From the NCBI RefSeq assembly GCF_014635865.1, contig NZ_BMDQ01000001.1, positions 868,001 to 932,000 of the forward strand: DNA of 64,000 bases. The letters run 5' to 3'. This stretch comes from Winogradskyella haliclonae. Lineage in GTDB: Bacteria > Bacteroidota > Bacteroidia > Flavobacteriales > Flavobacteriaceae. The position numbers and the translations under genes were made by a program. Within the stretch, counting starts at the first letter, position 1; every line of letters begins with the position of its first letter. Shown here piece by piece: positions 1 to 8,990 of the stretch. Under the pieces are notes generated by a model that was given only the letters and a program-made list of their open reading frames with translations, was not told where the DNA came from and did no database searches.

Positions 1-2350
1 CAGAAGATGCAGAAGGTATAAAAAATGCTTGCCCAGAAGGTACTTGTCTAGATGGAGCAGCAGTAGTTCCGTTACCAGCTTCACCTAAAGTATTTACAGT
101 GATATAGTCGTTTTGGTTGTAATTAAGAACTTCATTACCTGGATTTGCAGCATCGACTGGGTTTACTTGAGACCACATGTATAAGACCTCGTAAACCGTA
201 TTATTTCCTGGTGCAACAGTGCCGTTTTGAGCAAAAAATTCGTCAATATCTATTGCAGAAGGATATGGGTTTCCAATTAAATTCCAGTGTAAACCATTTG
301 TTGGGTCATTAAAAACAGGATATGTAATATCTCCTGTATTGTATGCGCCTTCAAAAACATAACTGTATGAAAATCCAGCACCAAGAAAACCAATTTGGTT
401 ATGACTCCCTGAAAAACCTTGACCAGGAGTCATAGGGAAATCTCCTTGTTCTCTTGTCCAGGCATTTGCATCATCATCTAAGCCATCTCCATCTGCATCT
501 AGAAAATTATTTGCATTAAACCAAAAAACTCTGCTACTATCAAATAGTGCACCATCCGTACTTTCGCCAACTACTGGAGAACTCCAAAAAGTAACATCAT
601 ACCAATTGGTGAGAGGAGATGTGGTTTTGTTTACAACAGAAGTCGCATCTGTGCCTAATGTAAAAGACCCAGCTAAACTGCCATCACCACGTTGTACAAA
701 ACTTCCTTGTGTTTCTACAATAATTTCATTTGTTGCTGTATCGCCATCATCAGTGACCGTTATATTGTTTATAATCTCGATGTAATAACCATTGGTGACT
801 CTTAAACTTCCTCCAGCGTTTATTGTTAAACTGCAGGCAGTAAAACTAGGGTTAGTTGCATTAACAGTATAATTTCCATCTAGTATTGCGGCTGTAGAAG
901 AATCTGGAACGCCTGCACTCCATGTTGAACCATCCCAAGTTGTTGTATTAGGGCAAGAACAATCATTTACATGCATTCCAAAATCAGATGTGTCATTAAC
1001 TGTAGCAACAGTCCACTGAGACGCATCGTAAGCAACTGTAGGGATTAATACATCTTGATTTCTTCTTATCACTGTATTTTGTGCAAAATTAGAGTCAACT
1101 CCAATTACACCAATAACATCTATGTTAACTCCTGCAACTGTTTGAAGTGCTATAGGGTCATTTCCATTAAAATTCATTACACCACCATTAATACAGAAAT
1201 CTGCAGTACCAGCATTACATAAATCAGAATTATCACGACCTATTACAAAAGTAGAATAGGCATTTATAGTACCTGATAAGTTTGCTATATTATTTAATGG
1301 ACCATCATCTACATATCGGCCTAACCTATAACCGCTAAGATCAATGGCACCATTAGTTGGATTGTATAATTCTATATATTTGTTATTTCCTGTCCCGGCA
1401 CCTTGAGGTTCATGGTATTCACTTATGAATAACTCAGAGCAATCGGGGATTGGAGCAGTAACTTCTGCATCAGTATTTACATTTATTGTAGTAACACCGG
1501 TAGTAGCTATTGTAATGTTATCATTATAAGTGTTTTCTGTTAAGCCAGATATTAACTTGACGTAAATTGTAGTTGGGGCTACAGTTCCTGTAGTAGGAGT
1601 TAAATTAATACTATTTGTAAATCCCGCACCAGAAGTTGTTGATATTTCAAAGTTAGTAGGAGCAGTTATTACAATATCTGTTGTTAATGCATAACCTTGC
1701 ACTGCAAAAACAGCTTCTGTTAATGAAACGTCTCCTTCAACATAACCTAATCCTGATACAGAAGTTGGGCTAACATTTACTGTAGGTGTAACAGGTGCTG
1801 TACCTTCTACCAATATATTATCTAATAATGGTCTTTCATTGTTTCCATTTACAGTCATAGTAACCCTAAGTTCTATAGTAGAACCAGACAGGCCAGTGTC
1901 GGATACTACAGTAAGTGGAAAATCATTAATGATTGTACCATTATTTGCAGCAACCGTCCAAGCACCTCCATCAATTCTGTATTCTGTTACATACGTATCA
2001 GCGTCTTCAAGAGTATCTGATGTATCATTTTCAGAAGCTTCTAAAGAGAATTGAACATTCGTAAAATTTGTAATATCTATAACTGGAGATAACCACGTAG
2101 CCTCGGTATCTAAGTCTCTTCCTTCTAACATTTCACTTCTAACTTGGAAGTAATCATTTGTAGCTGTTAATGATGCAGAACTAATATCCACACTCCATGT
2201 TACGCCTGAAGTATCCACAAAATTGCTAGGCCCAACGGCACCTTTGCCATCTTGACCAGTAAAATCTTCGCTATATATAGTTGTTTGCCCAAATCCTATC
2301 ATAGAAAAGGAAAAAAGAGCAAATATGAGAATAGGTAGTTTTTTAAACAT
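1..2350 (-). CDS. Secreted lamin-tail-domain protein, partial (C-terminus beyond window)
   Basis: The reading frame is open from ATG at 2350 to the left edge without a stop, giving at least 783 residues. It starts with a signal peptide (MFKKLPILIFALFSFSMIGF, then GQ). Residues about 25-165 resemble a beta-sandwich with repeated D/S/T-rich strands. A segment of about 90 residues follows that resembles a cell-surface Ig-like domain. From about residue 300 there is a clear lamin-tail domain (LTD), recognised by FISEYHEPQGAGTGNNKYIE followed by LYNP and LSGYRLGRY. The later part resembles the flavobacterial region that precedes a T9SS C-terminal signal, but that end lies outside the window. It is divergent from recX. 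I infer an exported, probably T9SS-secreted, surface protein. No enzymatic domain is visible in the part seen. Confidence 0.8.
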   Translation of the reverse strand, partial: MFKKLPILIFALFSFSMIGFGQTTIYSEDFTGQDGKGAVGPSNFVDTSGVTWSVDISSASLTATNDYFQVRSEMLEGRDLDTEATWLSPVIDITNFTNVQFSLEASENDTSDTLEDADTYVTEYRIDGGAWTVAANNGTIINDFPLTVVSDTGLSGSTIELRVTMTVNGNNERPLLDNILVEGTAPVTPTVNVSPTSVSGLGYVEGDVSLTEAVFAVQGYALTTDIVITAPTNFEISTTSGAGFTNSINLTPTTGTVAPTTIYVKLISGLTENTYNDNITIATTGVTTINVNTDAEVTAPIPDCSELFISEYHEPQGAGTGNNKYIELYNPTNGAIDLSGYRLGRYVDDGPLNNIANLSGTINAYSTFVIGRDNSDLCNAGTADFCINGGVMNFNGNDPIALQTVAGVNIDVIGVIGVDSNFAQNTVIRRNQDVLIPTVAYDASQWTVATVNDTSDFGMHVNDCSCPNTTTWDGSTWSAGVPDSSTAAILDGNYTVNATNPSFTACSLTINAGGSLRVTNGYYIEIINNITVTDDGDTATNEIIVETQGSFVQRGDGSLAGSFTLGTDATSVVNKTTSPLTNWYDVTFWSSPVVGESTDGALFDSSRVFWFNANNFLDADGDGLDDDANAWTREQGDFPMTPGQGFSGSHNQIGFLGAGFSYSYVFEGAYNTGDITYPVFNDPTNGLHWNLIGNPYPSAIDIDEFFAQNGTVAPGNNTVYEVLYMWSQVNPVDAANPGNEVLNYNQNDYITVNTLGEAGNGTTAAPSRQVPSGQAFFIPSASS

Positions 2351-2376
2351 AACGATTTGGTTTTTTTGTCACACTA

Positions 2377-2413
2377 GACACAAAGTAAGGTAATTACAAC
2401 CTATTTTTGTGTC
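2377..2413. promoter_or_regulatory. Divergent promoter region of recX with inverted repeat and -7 box
   Basis: An 8-bp inverted repeat, GACACAAA (2377-2384) and TTTGTGTC (2406-2413), lies between the divergent secreted-protein gene and recX. The right arm overlaps TATTTTTG (2402-2409), a perfect Bacteroidetes -7 box (TAnnTTTG) that ends 4 bases before the recX ATG at 2414. RecX is therefore probably made from a leaderless transcript. The left arm, read on the minus strand, is preceded by TTAC and may be a weaker -7 box for the other gene. The symmetry may only reflect two divergent -7 elements. Confidence 0.45.
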
Positions 2414-2887
2414 ATGAACCTTCAAAAACCCTATTCTCTCGATGAAGCGCAGAAAATTCTGGAAAACTATTGTGCTTATCAGGAAAGATGTCACAAAGAA
2501 GTTACCGATAAACTGAGAAATATGAGGATGATACCAGAGGCAGTAGATACTATTGTGGTACATCTTATTGAAAACAATTATCTTAATGAAGAGCGGTTTG
2601 CAAAAGCTTTTGCAAGAGGTAAATTCCGAATTAAGAAATGGGGAAAGAATAGAATTATAAGAGAATTAAAATTTCGTCAAGTTTCAAAATATAGTATAGA
2701 TTCTGCTTTAAAAGAAATTGATTCGGATGATTATTCCGAAACATTACATGAATTAACTCAAAAGCGAATAGCTCAGGTTAAGGAAAAGAACATCTATAAA
2801 AAGAAAAAGAAAGTTGCAGATTACTTACTTTACCGTGGATGGGAGTCTAACTTAGTTTACGAAAAAGTAAATGAATTGATTAAGTAA
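2414..2887 (+). CDS. recX: Regulatory protein RecX
   Basis: The 157-residue product has the length and helical-repeat layout of RecX, which binds RecA filaments and modulates recombination and the DNA damage response in the cytoplasm. Typical features are the opening SLDEAQKILENYCAYQERCH (first three-helix repeat), LIENNYLNEERFAKAFARGK (second repeat, the most conserved RecX segment) and the end YLLYRGWESNLVYEKVNELI (third repeat). There is no recA nearby. The gene overlaps the end of the convergent cupin gene by 8 bases (2880-2887). The ATG at 2414 is supported by a -7 box just upstream. Confidence 0.92.
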   Translation: MNLQKPYSLDEAQKILENYCAYQERCHKEVTDKLRNMRMIPEAVDTIVVHLIENNYLNEERFAKAFARGKFRIKKWGKNRIIRELKFRQVSKYSIDSALKEIDSDDYSETLHELTQKRIAQVKEKNIYKKKKKVADYLLYRGWESNLVYEKVNELIK

Positions 2888-3749
2888 TACTTTGAGCCTT
2901 ATTGGTTCTTATAATTGCTTGTTCATTTTTCCAATCTATCCATTTTTGTCCTTTAATACGACGCATAATATTGTCAAAACTTCGCATAATAAAAACATTG
3001 TAAATAGCTTTACCTAAGTTTTTAGGATTACGAGCAATGGCACGTAAACTCATAGAAAAACCTGGAGTGATATAGCGCATATAATGCCAGTAGCCTTCGG
3101 GCATATACAAAACTTCTCCATGATTAAGATTACAAACCCAACCCTTAGCATTTTTAAGTGCTGGCCATTTTTTTAAATCAGGATTGGCAAAATTGATATC
3201 TTCACGCGTGATTAATGAATGAGGAATCTTGTACAAATGCTTATTCTGTTTTTGGTCGAATAAAATGCACTGTTTCTCACCTTCAAAATGAAAATGAAAA
3301 ATATTGGCTAAATCAATATCATAATGCATAAAAGTATAGGAATCTCTTCCGCCAAAAAATAGCATTGGCAAGCCTTTCATGAGTCGCAAACCAAAATCTG
3401 GAAAACTAAAATCCTTTTGAAGTTGAGGTACTTCTTTTAATATATTCCAAAGGAAAATGCGGTATTTGGTAGGTTCACGCTTTAATAAATCTATATAGTC
3501 ACTCATCTTCATTTTGGCGTGTGCTTCATTGAAACCGTCTTTATAATCTACAGGTCTGTCATCATAAAGTGGCACAGTGATATCCCCTGCAATTTCTTTC
3601 ATGTAGTCTAGGTTCCATTTAGAATACGCAGGCCAATCTTCAATAAAACGCTCAATCACCACAGGTTTTTGAGGTTTAAAGTAGTTTTTAATGAAATCCT
3701 CTTTAGTAATCGTTTTTACACGAGGAATGTCTTGTAGATTTAATTCCAA
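2880..3749 (-). CDS. Cupin-like (Cupin_8/JmjC-type) Fe(II)/2-oxoglutarate oxygenase family protein
   Basis: The 289-residue soluble protein resembles the cupin_8 family, which is related to the asparaginyl hydroxylase FIH and JmjC enzymes. The N-terminal stretch KPVVIERFIEDWPAYSKW is the family's usual opening. The metal triad is visible as H142-x-D144 in FMHYDIDLAN and distal H222 in MPEGYWHYM, so the enzyme should bind Fe(II). Its substrate cannot be deduced; relatives hydroxylate proteins or tRNA-modifying substrates. A -7 box on the minus strand lies at 3771-3778. It is a single-gene unit, tail to tail with recX, upstream of but separate from bioB. Confidence 0.85.
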   Translation of the reverse strand: MELNLQDIPRVKTITKEDFIKNYFKPQKPVVIERFIEDWPAYSKWNLDYMKEIAGDITVPLYDDRPVDYKDGFNEAHAKMKMSDYIDLLKREPTKYRIFLWNILKEVPQLQKDFSFPDFGLRLMKGLPMLFFGGRDSYTFMHYDIDLANIFHFHFEGEKQCILFDQKQNKHLYKIPHSLITREDINFANPDLKKWPALKNAKGWVCNLNHGEVLYMPEGYWHYMRYITPGFSMSLRAIARNPKNLGKAIYNVFIMRSFDNIMRRIKGQKWIDWKNEQAIIRTNKAQSIT

Positions 3750-3770
3750 GTTAGGTTCTAATTAGTAGTT

Positions 3771-3778
3771 CAAAGTTA
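3771..3778 (-). promoter_or_regulatory. -7 promoter box of the cupin gene
   Basis: CAAAGTTA on the plus strand reads TAACTTTG on the minus strand, an exact match to TAnnTTTG, 21 bases before the ATG at 3749. No clear -33 TTTG is visible. Confidence 0.45.
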
Positions 3779-3824
3779 ATAAAACGTGACTAAAATTAAG
3801 AAATTGTAAAACGAACTTTAACGA

Positions 3825-4919
3825 TTATTTTAATGCCTTTGCTTTTTGCTTAGCTTCTTCGTTACGCTCAATCTTGTGTTCAGGTCTTGACCACTTAGGT
3901 TTTTCACCTAAAGCTTCAAATTGAGAATCGGATGCTTCAACTGTCTGCGGTTGTACCTTTTTAGTAAATGGTTTCTGAGGGTTTAAGCCTAATAACTTAA
4001 ACATCTCCATATCCTCATTAACATCAGGATTTGGTGTTGTCAGTAATTTATCTCCAGAAAAAATTGAATTTGCACCTGCAAAGAAGCACATTGCTTGACC
4101 TTCTCTACTCATTTGCGTACGACCAGCGCTTAAGCGCACTTGAGTTTCTGGTAAGACAATACGCGTTGTAGCAACCATACGGACCATATCCCAGATTGAA
4201 ACTGGTTGCTGGTCTTCTAGTGGTGTGCCATCAACAGCAACTAATGCGTTAATTGGTGTAGATTCTGGTTGAGGGTCTAAAGTTGAAAGTGCTACAAGCA
4301 TTCCTGCACGGTCTTCAGTTTTTTCACCCATACCAATAATTCCACCTGAACACACGGTTACATTGGTTTTACGAACGTTATCTATAGTTTCTAAACGGTC
4401 TTTAAAACCACGAGTAGAAATCACTTCTTTATAATATTCTTCTGAAGAGTCTAGGTTATGGTTATAGGCATACAAACCAGCTTCTGCCAAACGTTGTGCC
4501 TGGTTTTCTGTTACCATACCAAGTGTACAACACACTTCCATATCTAGTTTGTTAATCGTGCGTACCATTTCTAAGACTTGGTCAAATTCTGGTCCGTCTT
4601 TTACATTCCGCCAAGCAGCACCCATACAAACCCGAGAACTTCCTGAAGATTTTGCACGTAAAGCTTGTGCTTTTACTTGCTGAACAGACATTAAATCGTT
4701 GCCTTCGATATCTGTATGATAGCGTGCAGCTTGAGGGCAATAACCACAATCTTCTGGACAGCCTCCAGTTTTTATAGACAATAGTGTAGAAACTTGAACC
4801 GTATTTGGGTCATGATGTAAGCGGTGCACGGATGCAGCTTCGTATAACAAATCCATAAACGGTTTGTTGTATATCTCAAGGATTTCTTCTTTGGTCCAAT
4901 TGTGTCTTACTGTACTCAT
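3825..4919 (-). CDS. bioB: Biotin synthase
   Basis: BioB is the radical SAM enzyme that inserts sulfur into dethiobiotin, the last step of biotin synthesis. The cluster-binding CxxxCxxC is visible as C54, C58 and C61 in GGCPEDCGYCPQ. Further family motifs are GSSRVCMGAAWRN, YNHNLDSSEEYY, CSGGIIGMGE and the conserved Arg in VRLSAGRTQM. I chose the ATG at 4919 (MSTVRHNW, 364 residues) because homologues start there; an in-frame ATG at 4943 would add eight atypical residues. About 40 residues beyond the core form a charged Lys/Glu-rich tail. It is the last gene of the unit KAS - membrane protein - bioB, 30 bases after the previous stop. Confidence 0.96.
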   Translation of the reverse strand: MSTVRHNWTKEEILEIYNKPFMDLLYEAASVHRLHHDPNTVQVSTLLSIKTGGCPEDCGYCPQAARYHTDIEGNDLMSVQQVKAQALRAKSSGSSRVCMGAAWRNVKDGPEFDQVLEMVRTINKLDMEVCCTLGMVTENQAQRLAEAGLYAYNHNLDSSEEYYKEVISTRGFKDRLETIDNVRKTNVTVCSGGIIGMGEKTEDRAGMLVALSTLDPQPESTPINALVAVDGTPLEDQQPVSIWDMVRMVATTRIVLPETQVRLSAGRTQMSREGQAMCFFAGANSIFSGDKLLTTPNPDVNEDMEMFKLLGLNPQKPFTKKVQPQTVEASDSQFEALGEKPKWSRPEHKIERNEEAKQKAKALK

Positions 4920-4949
4920 AAATGTCAAGTATTTATAAAACAAAAATAG

Positions 4950-5423
4950 TTATATCCATTTAGATTCTCGCTCGGTAGCATCTAAAATATCAACATTTAA
5001 TAAAGATGCTATTTCTTTAGCTTTTTTAAAAGCATCTTCAGTGTCATAAGTCCTGTAAGCTTCAATTCTTTTATTATTGTTATAGAACAGGTTTAGCTTA
5101 ATAACCTCATTTGTAATAGTTGCTTCAGCAGATGTTTGCCTTAAGGTAGTGGTTTCATTTGTTTTAAAAACGGAAACGTATTCAATATCTGGAAGAGGCT
5201 CCCATTTTCCGATGTCAATTCCTAAAATGGATTTAATTTTTCTGTATTTATTTTTTTCAAAATCAAATTCGGAGCCATTTATTAGAAGCAGAAAAATACC
5301 CATACCTATTATAATAAATCCAGTAAAATCTGTAAATAGGGAAACACTGCCAACAATTAAAGCTAAGGGACCTAAAATAAGTTTCCAGATAGGAAGCTTT
5401 CTTTTAAAAGTGAATATAGACAT
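4950..5423 (-). CDS. Small membrane protein, paralogue B, in biotin locus
   Basis: I do not recognise a named family. The 157-residue product has a short basic N-terminus, two predicted membrane segments (about residues 12-31 and 33-48) and a soluble C-terminal domain. That domain is clearly homologous to the C-terminal part of the protein encoded at 10545-11093: both share GKW, EY-SVF, a strand with NK-I, DAFK, DILD-T and a final KWI/KWV. It lies between the KAS gene (14 bases upstream) and bioB (30 bases downstream). The two copies in one biotin locus suggest a role linked to biotin or its precursor, but no catalytic motif is visible. Confidence 0.75.
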   Translation of the reverse strand: MSIFTFKRKLPIWKLILGPLALIVGSVSLFTDFTGFIIIGMGIFLLLINGSEFDFEKNKYRKIKSILGIDIGKWEPLPDIEYVSVFKTNETTTLRQTSAEATITNEVIKLNLFYNNNKRIEAYRTYDTEDAFKKAKEIASLLNVDILDATERESKWI

Positions 5424-5437
5424 ATATTACATTTAGA

Positions 5438-6577
5438 TTATTTTGAAAGTAAAACGGATACTGCGTTACCGCCAAAACCTACAGCGTTAATCATAATTTT
5501 TGAAATCTTTTTTGGAGACGATTGTTCCAAATACGGGATGTCAATAAAGGTTTGATGGTTAAGCATAAGTACGGCCATTTCTATACTTAGCAATCCCGAA
5601 GCGCCGAGACTGTGACCTACTTTCAATTTATTAGTAGTTAAAGCAGGAATTTTGTTACAAAAAATCGCTTTTATTGCATTGTGCTCAGCCAAATCACCTT
5701 TAATTGTTCCAGGAGTATGCGTGACAATGACATCAACGTCATCGGGGTTTGAGTCACCTAAAGCCATTGCCATTGAACGTTGAAAACAATCAGCATTTGT
5801 AGATAATGAAGCGTTATGTTCTAATAACTCAGTACCGTAGCCAATACCTTCAATTTGAGCTAGAGTTTTATTAGTCTTTCCGATTTCTAAACAAGCCATT
5901 GCAGCAGCTTCACTAAGAATCATGGTGTTTTTTGTTTTGCTAAAATCTAAAGCCTTACAGGGTCTATTGTCAGATTCTTTAGAATAGATTTTTAGTGCTT
6001 TCATTTGTGCAATAGTGAAAGGTGTTAATGGCGCTTCACTGCCACCAACTAAAAATTTATCGCACATACCAGAGTTTAACCAAGCTACTCCATTTAGCAT
6101 AGCATGAAGTGCGGTAGAACATGTAATAGAATGCGAAATCTCAGGACCTTTGGTTTGTAAATCGTGAGCAACCCAAGATGAGATGTTTCCTAGAGTTGTT
6201 GTTGGAGAACTTAAGGTTTGTGCTTTTTTATGTTCTAAGAAATCTTCGAAATAGGTTTCAAATAAACCTGTGGCTCCTCGTGAAGACCCAATGTTTATTC
6301 CAAAATTATCTTTAGTATCCCAACCTGCAGATTTTATGGCTTGCCTTGCAGAATATATTCCGAATAAAACCGAATCATCAAGTTGCTTGTATTTAGAGTT
6401 AGAATGGCGAAGAGAGTCTATTTCATTTTTGGTATGTTCTTGTAATTGTGCGACCCAGTTGCCTTCTTTTTTAGAAAAAAAATGAGACTCTGATTGGTAG
6501 TTTTTCCAAATAGTTTCTGTGTCGAAACCTAAAGGAGAAATGGATGAAATAGCGGTTATAGAAATTGGTTGTTTCAA
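5438..6577 (-). CDS. Beta-ketoacyl-ACP synthase (KAS I/II type) of the biotin locus
   Basis: The 379-residue protein is a thiolase-fold condensing enzyme of the FabF/FabB type. The Cys-His-His triad is intact: C153 in SITCSTALHA, H287 in VTHTPGTIKGD and H322 in KVGHSLGASG. The C-terminal signature NAVGFGGNAVSVLLS is also present. It is shorter than typical FabF (about 412). It heads a unit with a membrane protein and bioB, and has its own -7 box at 6596-6603. Because no bioC, bioH, bioG or bioZ is seen in the locus, this KAS may help build the pimeloyl moiety; that is inference. The His-His pair excludes a KAS III/BioZ-type enzyme. Confidence 0.88.
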   Translation of the reverse strand: MKQPISITAISSISPLGFDTETIWKNYQSESHFFSKKEGNWVAQLQEHTKNEIDSLRHSNSKYKQLDDSVLFGIYSARQAIKSAGWDTKDNFGINIGSSRGATGLFETYFEDFLEHKKAQTLSSPTTTLGNISSWVAHDLQTKGPEISHSITCSTALHAMLNGVAWLNSGMCDKFLVGGSEAPLTPFTIAQMKALKIYSKESDNRPCKALDFSKTKNTMILSEAAAMACLEIGKTNKTLAQIEGIGYGTELLEHNASLSTNADCFQRSMAMALGDSNPDDVDVIVTHTPGTIKGDLAEHNAIKAIFCNKIPALTTNKLKVGHSLGASGLLSIEMAVLMLNHQTFIDIPYLEQSSPKKISKIMINAVGFGGNAVSVLLSK

Positions 6578-6595
6578 TCAAAAAAATATTTGAAA

Positions 6596-6603
6596 CAAAA
6601 GTA
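6596..6603 (-). promoter_or_regulatory. -7 promoter box of the KAS-bioB unit
   Basis: CAAAAGTA on the plus strand reads TACTTTTG on the minus strand and fits TAnnTTTG, 18 bases before the ATG at 6577. It makes the KAS - membrane protein - bioB genes a transcription unit separate from bioF-bioA. Confidence 0.45.
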
Positions 6604-6705
6604 AGACTTATACCCAAGTCTAAAAATGAACATCTACAATTTATTATTTGACTGTAACATATTCTAGTTTTAGTTTACTTACATTAAGAAATCAATCGAA
6701 ATATT

Positions 6706-7134
6706 ATGGAGGAACAAATAAAAAAGAGCTGGTTTAGCAGGAATTGGGGCTGGGTACTTGGTGGTGGTTGTCTAACATTAATCATTGTTTTTGTAGTTTT
6801 TATTGGCAGTATAGTTTTTGGTGTTTCGAAAATGTTTACCTCATCAACACCATACAAATATGCTATTGAGCAAGCCTCTGCTAACGAAAAAGTGATTAGT
6901 ATTCTTGGAGAACCTATCGAGAAAGATGGTATAATGAATGGTAATATTACTTTAAATGGGGATGATGGAGAAGCAGATTTTAAAATACCTATAAAGGGGC
7001 CAAAAGCAGAGGCAAGAATTGTGGTAGTGGCAATAAAAACTAACGGTGATTGGACCTATGAGAGACTATTTGTTCAAATAAAGGAAACACAAGAAGAAAT
7101 TAATCTTTTGGAAAAAGATTTAGAGGGTATCTAA
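6706..7134 (+). CDS. Coa1-like (cytochrome oxidase assembly factor 1 family) membrane protein
   Basis: The 142-residue protein has one N-terminal membrane segment (about residues 14-38, glycine-rich VLGGGCLTLIIVFVVFIGSI) and a small domain resembling the Coa1/Tim21 fold. Supporting motifs are an Ala-rich helix, VISILGEPIEKDG, GNITLNGDDGEADFKIPIKG and a final strand GDWTYERLFVQI. Proteins of this type are common and poorly characterised in flavobacteria, and a link to cytochrome oxidase is not shown. It is the only plus-strand gene inside the biotin locus and overlaps the 3' end of bioA by 15 bases, so it separates the two bio units. Confidence 0.7.
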   Translation: MEEQIKKSWFSRNWGWVLGGGCLTLIIVFVVFIGSIVFGVSKMFTSSTPYKYAIEQASANEKVISILGEPIEKDGIMNGNITLNGDDGEADFKIPIKGPKAEARIVVVAIKTNGDWTYERLFVQIKETQEEINLLEKDLEGI

Positions 7135-8385
7135 AGCAGTCTCAATTGTATGGTAAACTTTTTCTAATTCTGATTCTGAAATTATATACGGCGGCTGGAT
7201 ATAAATCGTATTGCCAAGAGGTCTTAGAAAAACGCCATTATCCATAAAAAACTTTAAAAGCTTATCTCGTAAATCACCATAGCGCGGTACATTGATGTCT
7301 AAATCTAAGGCAAAAATAACGCCGATATGTCTGGTTGATTTTACTTTTGGATGTTTAGAAATACGTTCGGAAAAATGCTGATGCATTTTTGATATACGAC
7401 TTATACTGTGTTTAATTTCTTTAGAAGTTAGTAATTCTATAGTCGCTATGGCTGCGGAGCAAGCAATTGGATTTGCAGAATAGGTGTGGCAATGGAAAAA
7501 GCCTTTTACCATTTCGTTACTTAAAAACGCATCGTAAATATCTTGAGTACAAGACGTAATAGCCATAGGAACTAAACCTGCTGTTAAGGCTTTGCTTAAA
7601 CATATAATATCAGGTTTAGTATCGATATAATCTGAAGCAAAATTTTTACCTGTTTTGCCAAAACCAGTCATTACTTCATCGGCGATAGTTAAGATATGCT
7701 TGTCTTTACAGAATTTTAGAATTTGATTTAGGCCTTCGGCATTATGAATTTTCATGCCAGCTGCACCTTGAACTAAAGGTTCGTAAATAAAACCAGCAAT
7801 GCCAAAATCTTTGGCATATGTTTCGAGTTGTTTTAAAATGGATAGATGATTTGTTCCATCTGGTGTTGGAATCCGTTTGACATCAATTAAAAAATCTTCA
7901 AAAGGGCCATTGTACACGGACAAGCCTGAAACACTCATTGCTCCAAAAGTATCACCATGAAATCCGTTTTCGAAAGCTATGAATGTAGAGCGTTTTTCAC
8001 CTTTATTGTAATAATACTGAAGCGCCATTTTGATGCCAGCTTCGACCGCAGTAGACCCATTATCATTAAAAAATATTTTTGCTTGGCCTTGAGGTAATAT
8101 TTTAATGAGTTCTTCTGATAGCTTTACTGCTGGCTCATGTGTAAAATCACTGAACATAATCTGGTCTAGCTGACGCATTTGTTGTGACACTTTATCAACG
8201 ATATAGTGGTTGCAATGCCCAAACATACAGGTGTACCAAGATGAAATAGCATCGATATATTCATTGCCATCTTCATCTGTTAATATACAACCTTTTGCTT
8301 TTACAATAGCCAAGCTTTCGGGATGAGTTTGGTGTTGTTTAAGCGGATGCCAAAGGTGTTTTTTATCGCGTTCTTTTAAAGTCAT
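7120..8385 (-). CDS. bioA: Adenosylmethionine-8-amino-7-oxononanoate aminotransferase
   Basis: BioA converts KAPA to DAPA using SAM as amino donor, with PLP as cofactor. The 421-residue length is normal. Typical motifs are HLWHPLKQH, SWYTCMFGHCNH, FFNDNGSTAVEAGIKM, the aspartate D236 in IADEVMTGFGKTG and the PLP lysine K265 in LSKALTAG. The tail FLRPLGNTIYIQPPYII is typical of BioA. It overlaps bioD by 4 bases (8382-8385), which indicates translational coupling. Its 3' end overlaps the opposite-strand Coa1-like gene. Confidence 0.97.
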   Translation of the reverse strand: MTLKERDKKHLWHPLKQHQTHPESLAIVKAKGCILTDEDGNEYIDAISSWYTCMFGHCNHYIVDKVSQQMRQLDQIMFSDFTHEPAVKLSEELIKILPQGQAKIFFNDNGSTAVEAGIKMALQYYYNKGEKRSTFIAFENGFHGDTFGAMSVSGLSVYNGPFEDFLIDVKRIPTPDGTNHLSILKQLETYAKDFGIAGFIYEPLVQGAAGMKIHNAEGLNQILKFCKDKHILTIADEVMTGFGKTGKNFASDYIDTKPDIICLSKALTAGLVPMAITSCTQDIYDAFLSNEMVKGFFHCHTYSANPIACSAAIATIELLTSKEIKHSISRISKMHQHFSERISKHPKVKSTRHIGVIFALDLDINVPRYGDLRDKLLKFFMDNGVFLRPLGNTIYIQPPYIISESELEKVYHTIETALDTL

Positions 8386-8990
8386 AAGTTCTTTCTAAAC
8401 TTTTCAGCATATTCCCTAATTACAGTCTTATCAAAATAGGGTTCGTCTTCAATACGTCCAAGAACCTTTACGCCGGTCATTTTTTTGATAATGCTTTCGG
8501 TGGATTTGTATTCATCACCACTATAAATCAAACTCACATCAAATCCTTTTTCCTTTAATGTGTTTATGGTTAAAAGCGTATGATTGATACTACCTAAATA
8601 ATGCCTAGAAACTACAATAACTTTATAATCTGGTTGGATAATATCTAAAATCGTGTCCGTATTATTTAGCGGCACCATCAACCCACCAGCACCTTCAATT
8701 ACCAAATCATTGTTTGTTTTTGGTAGTTGAATTTCTTTTAGATTAATAGTCAAACCATCTAATTCAGCGGCACCATGAGGACTCATAGGTGTTTTTAAAG
8801 CATAACTATTAGGATGACATACAGATTTAGAGTTAGACACATAACGCTTTACCTTATGTGTGTCGCTATTATCTAAATCACCAGCCTGGATAGGTTTCCA
8901 GTAATCTGCCTCTAAGGCTTCAACTAAAATTGCAGAAGCAATGGTTTTGCCTACGTCTGTAGATATTCCTGTAACAAAATAAGTGTTCAT
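8382..8990 (-). CDS. bioD: Dethiobiotin synthetase
   Basis: BioD closes the ureido ring of DAPA with ATP and CO2 to give dethiobiotin. The P-loop GISTDVGKT is at residues 8-16. WKPIQAGD follows, then the DxHKVKRY region, SPHGAAELDG (substrate binding) and EGAGGLMVPL. At 202 residues it is slightly shorter than E. coli BioD. It overlaps bioA downstream and the DUF2007 gene upstream by 4 bases each. Confidence 0.96.
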   Translation of the reverse strand: MNTYFVTGISTDVGKTIASAILVEALEADYWKPIQAGDLDNSDTHKVKRYVSNSKSVCHPNSYALKTPMSPHGAAELDGLTINLKEIQLPKTNNDLVIEGAGGLMVPLNNTDTILDIIQPDYKVIVVSRHYLGSINHTLLTINTLKEKGFDVSLIYSGDEYKSTESIIKKMTGVKVLGRIEDEPYFDKTVIREYAEKFRKNL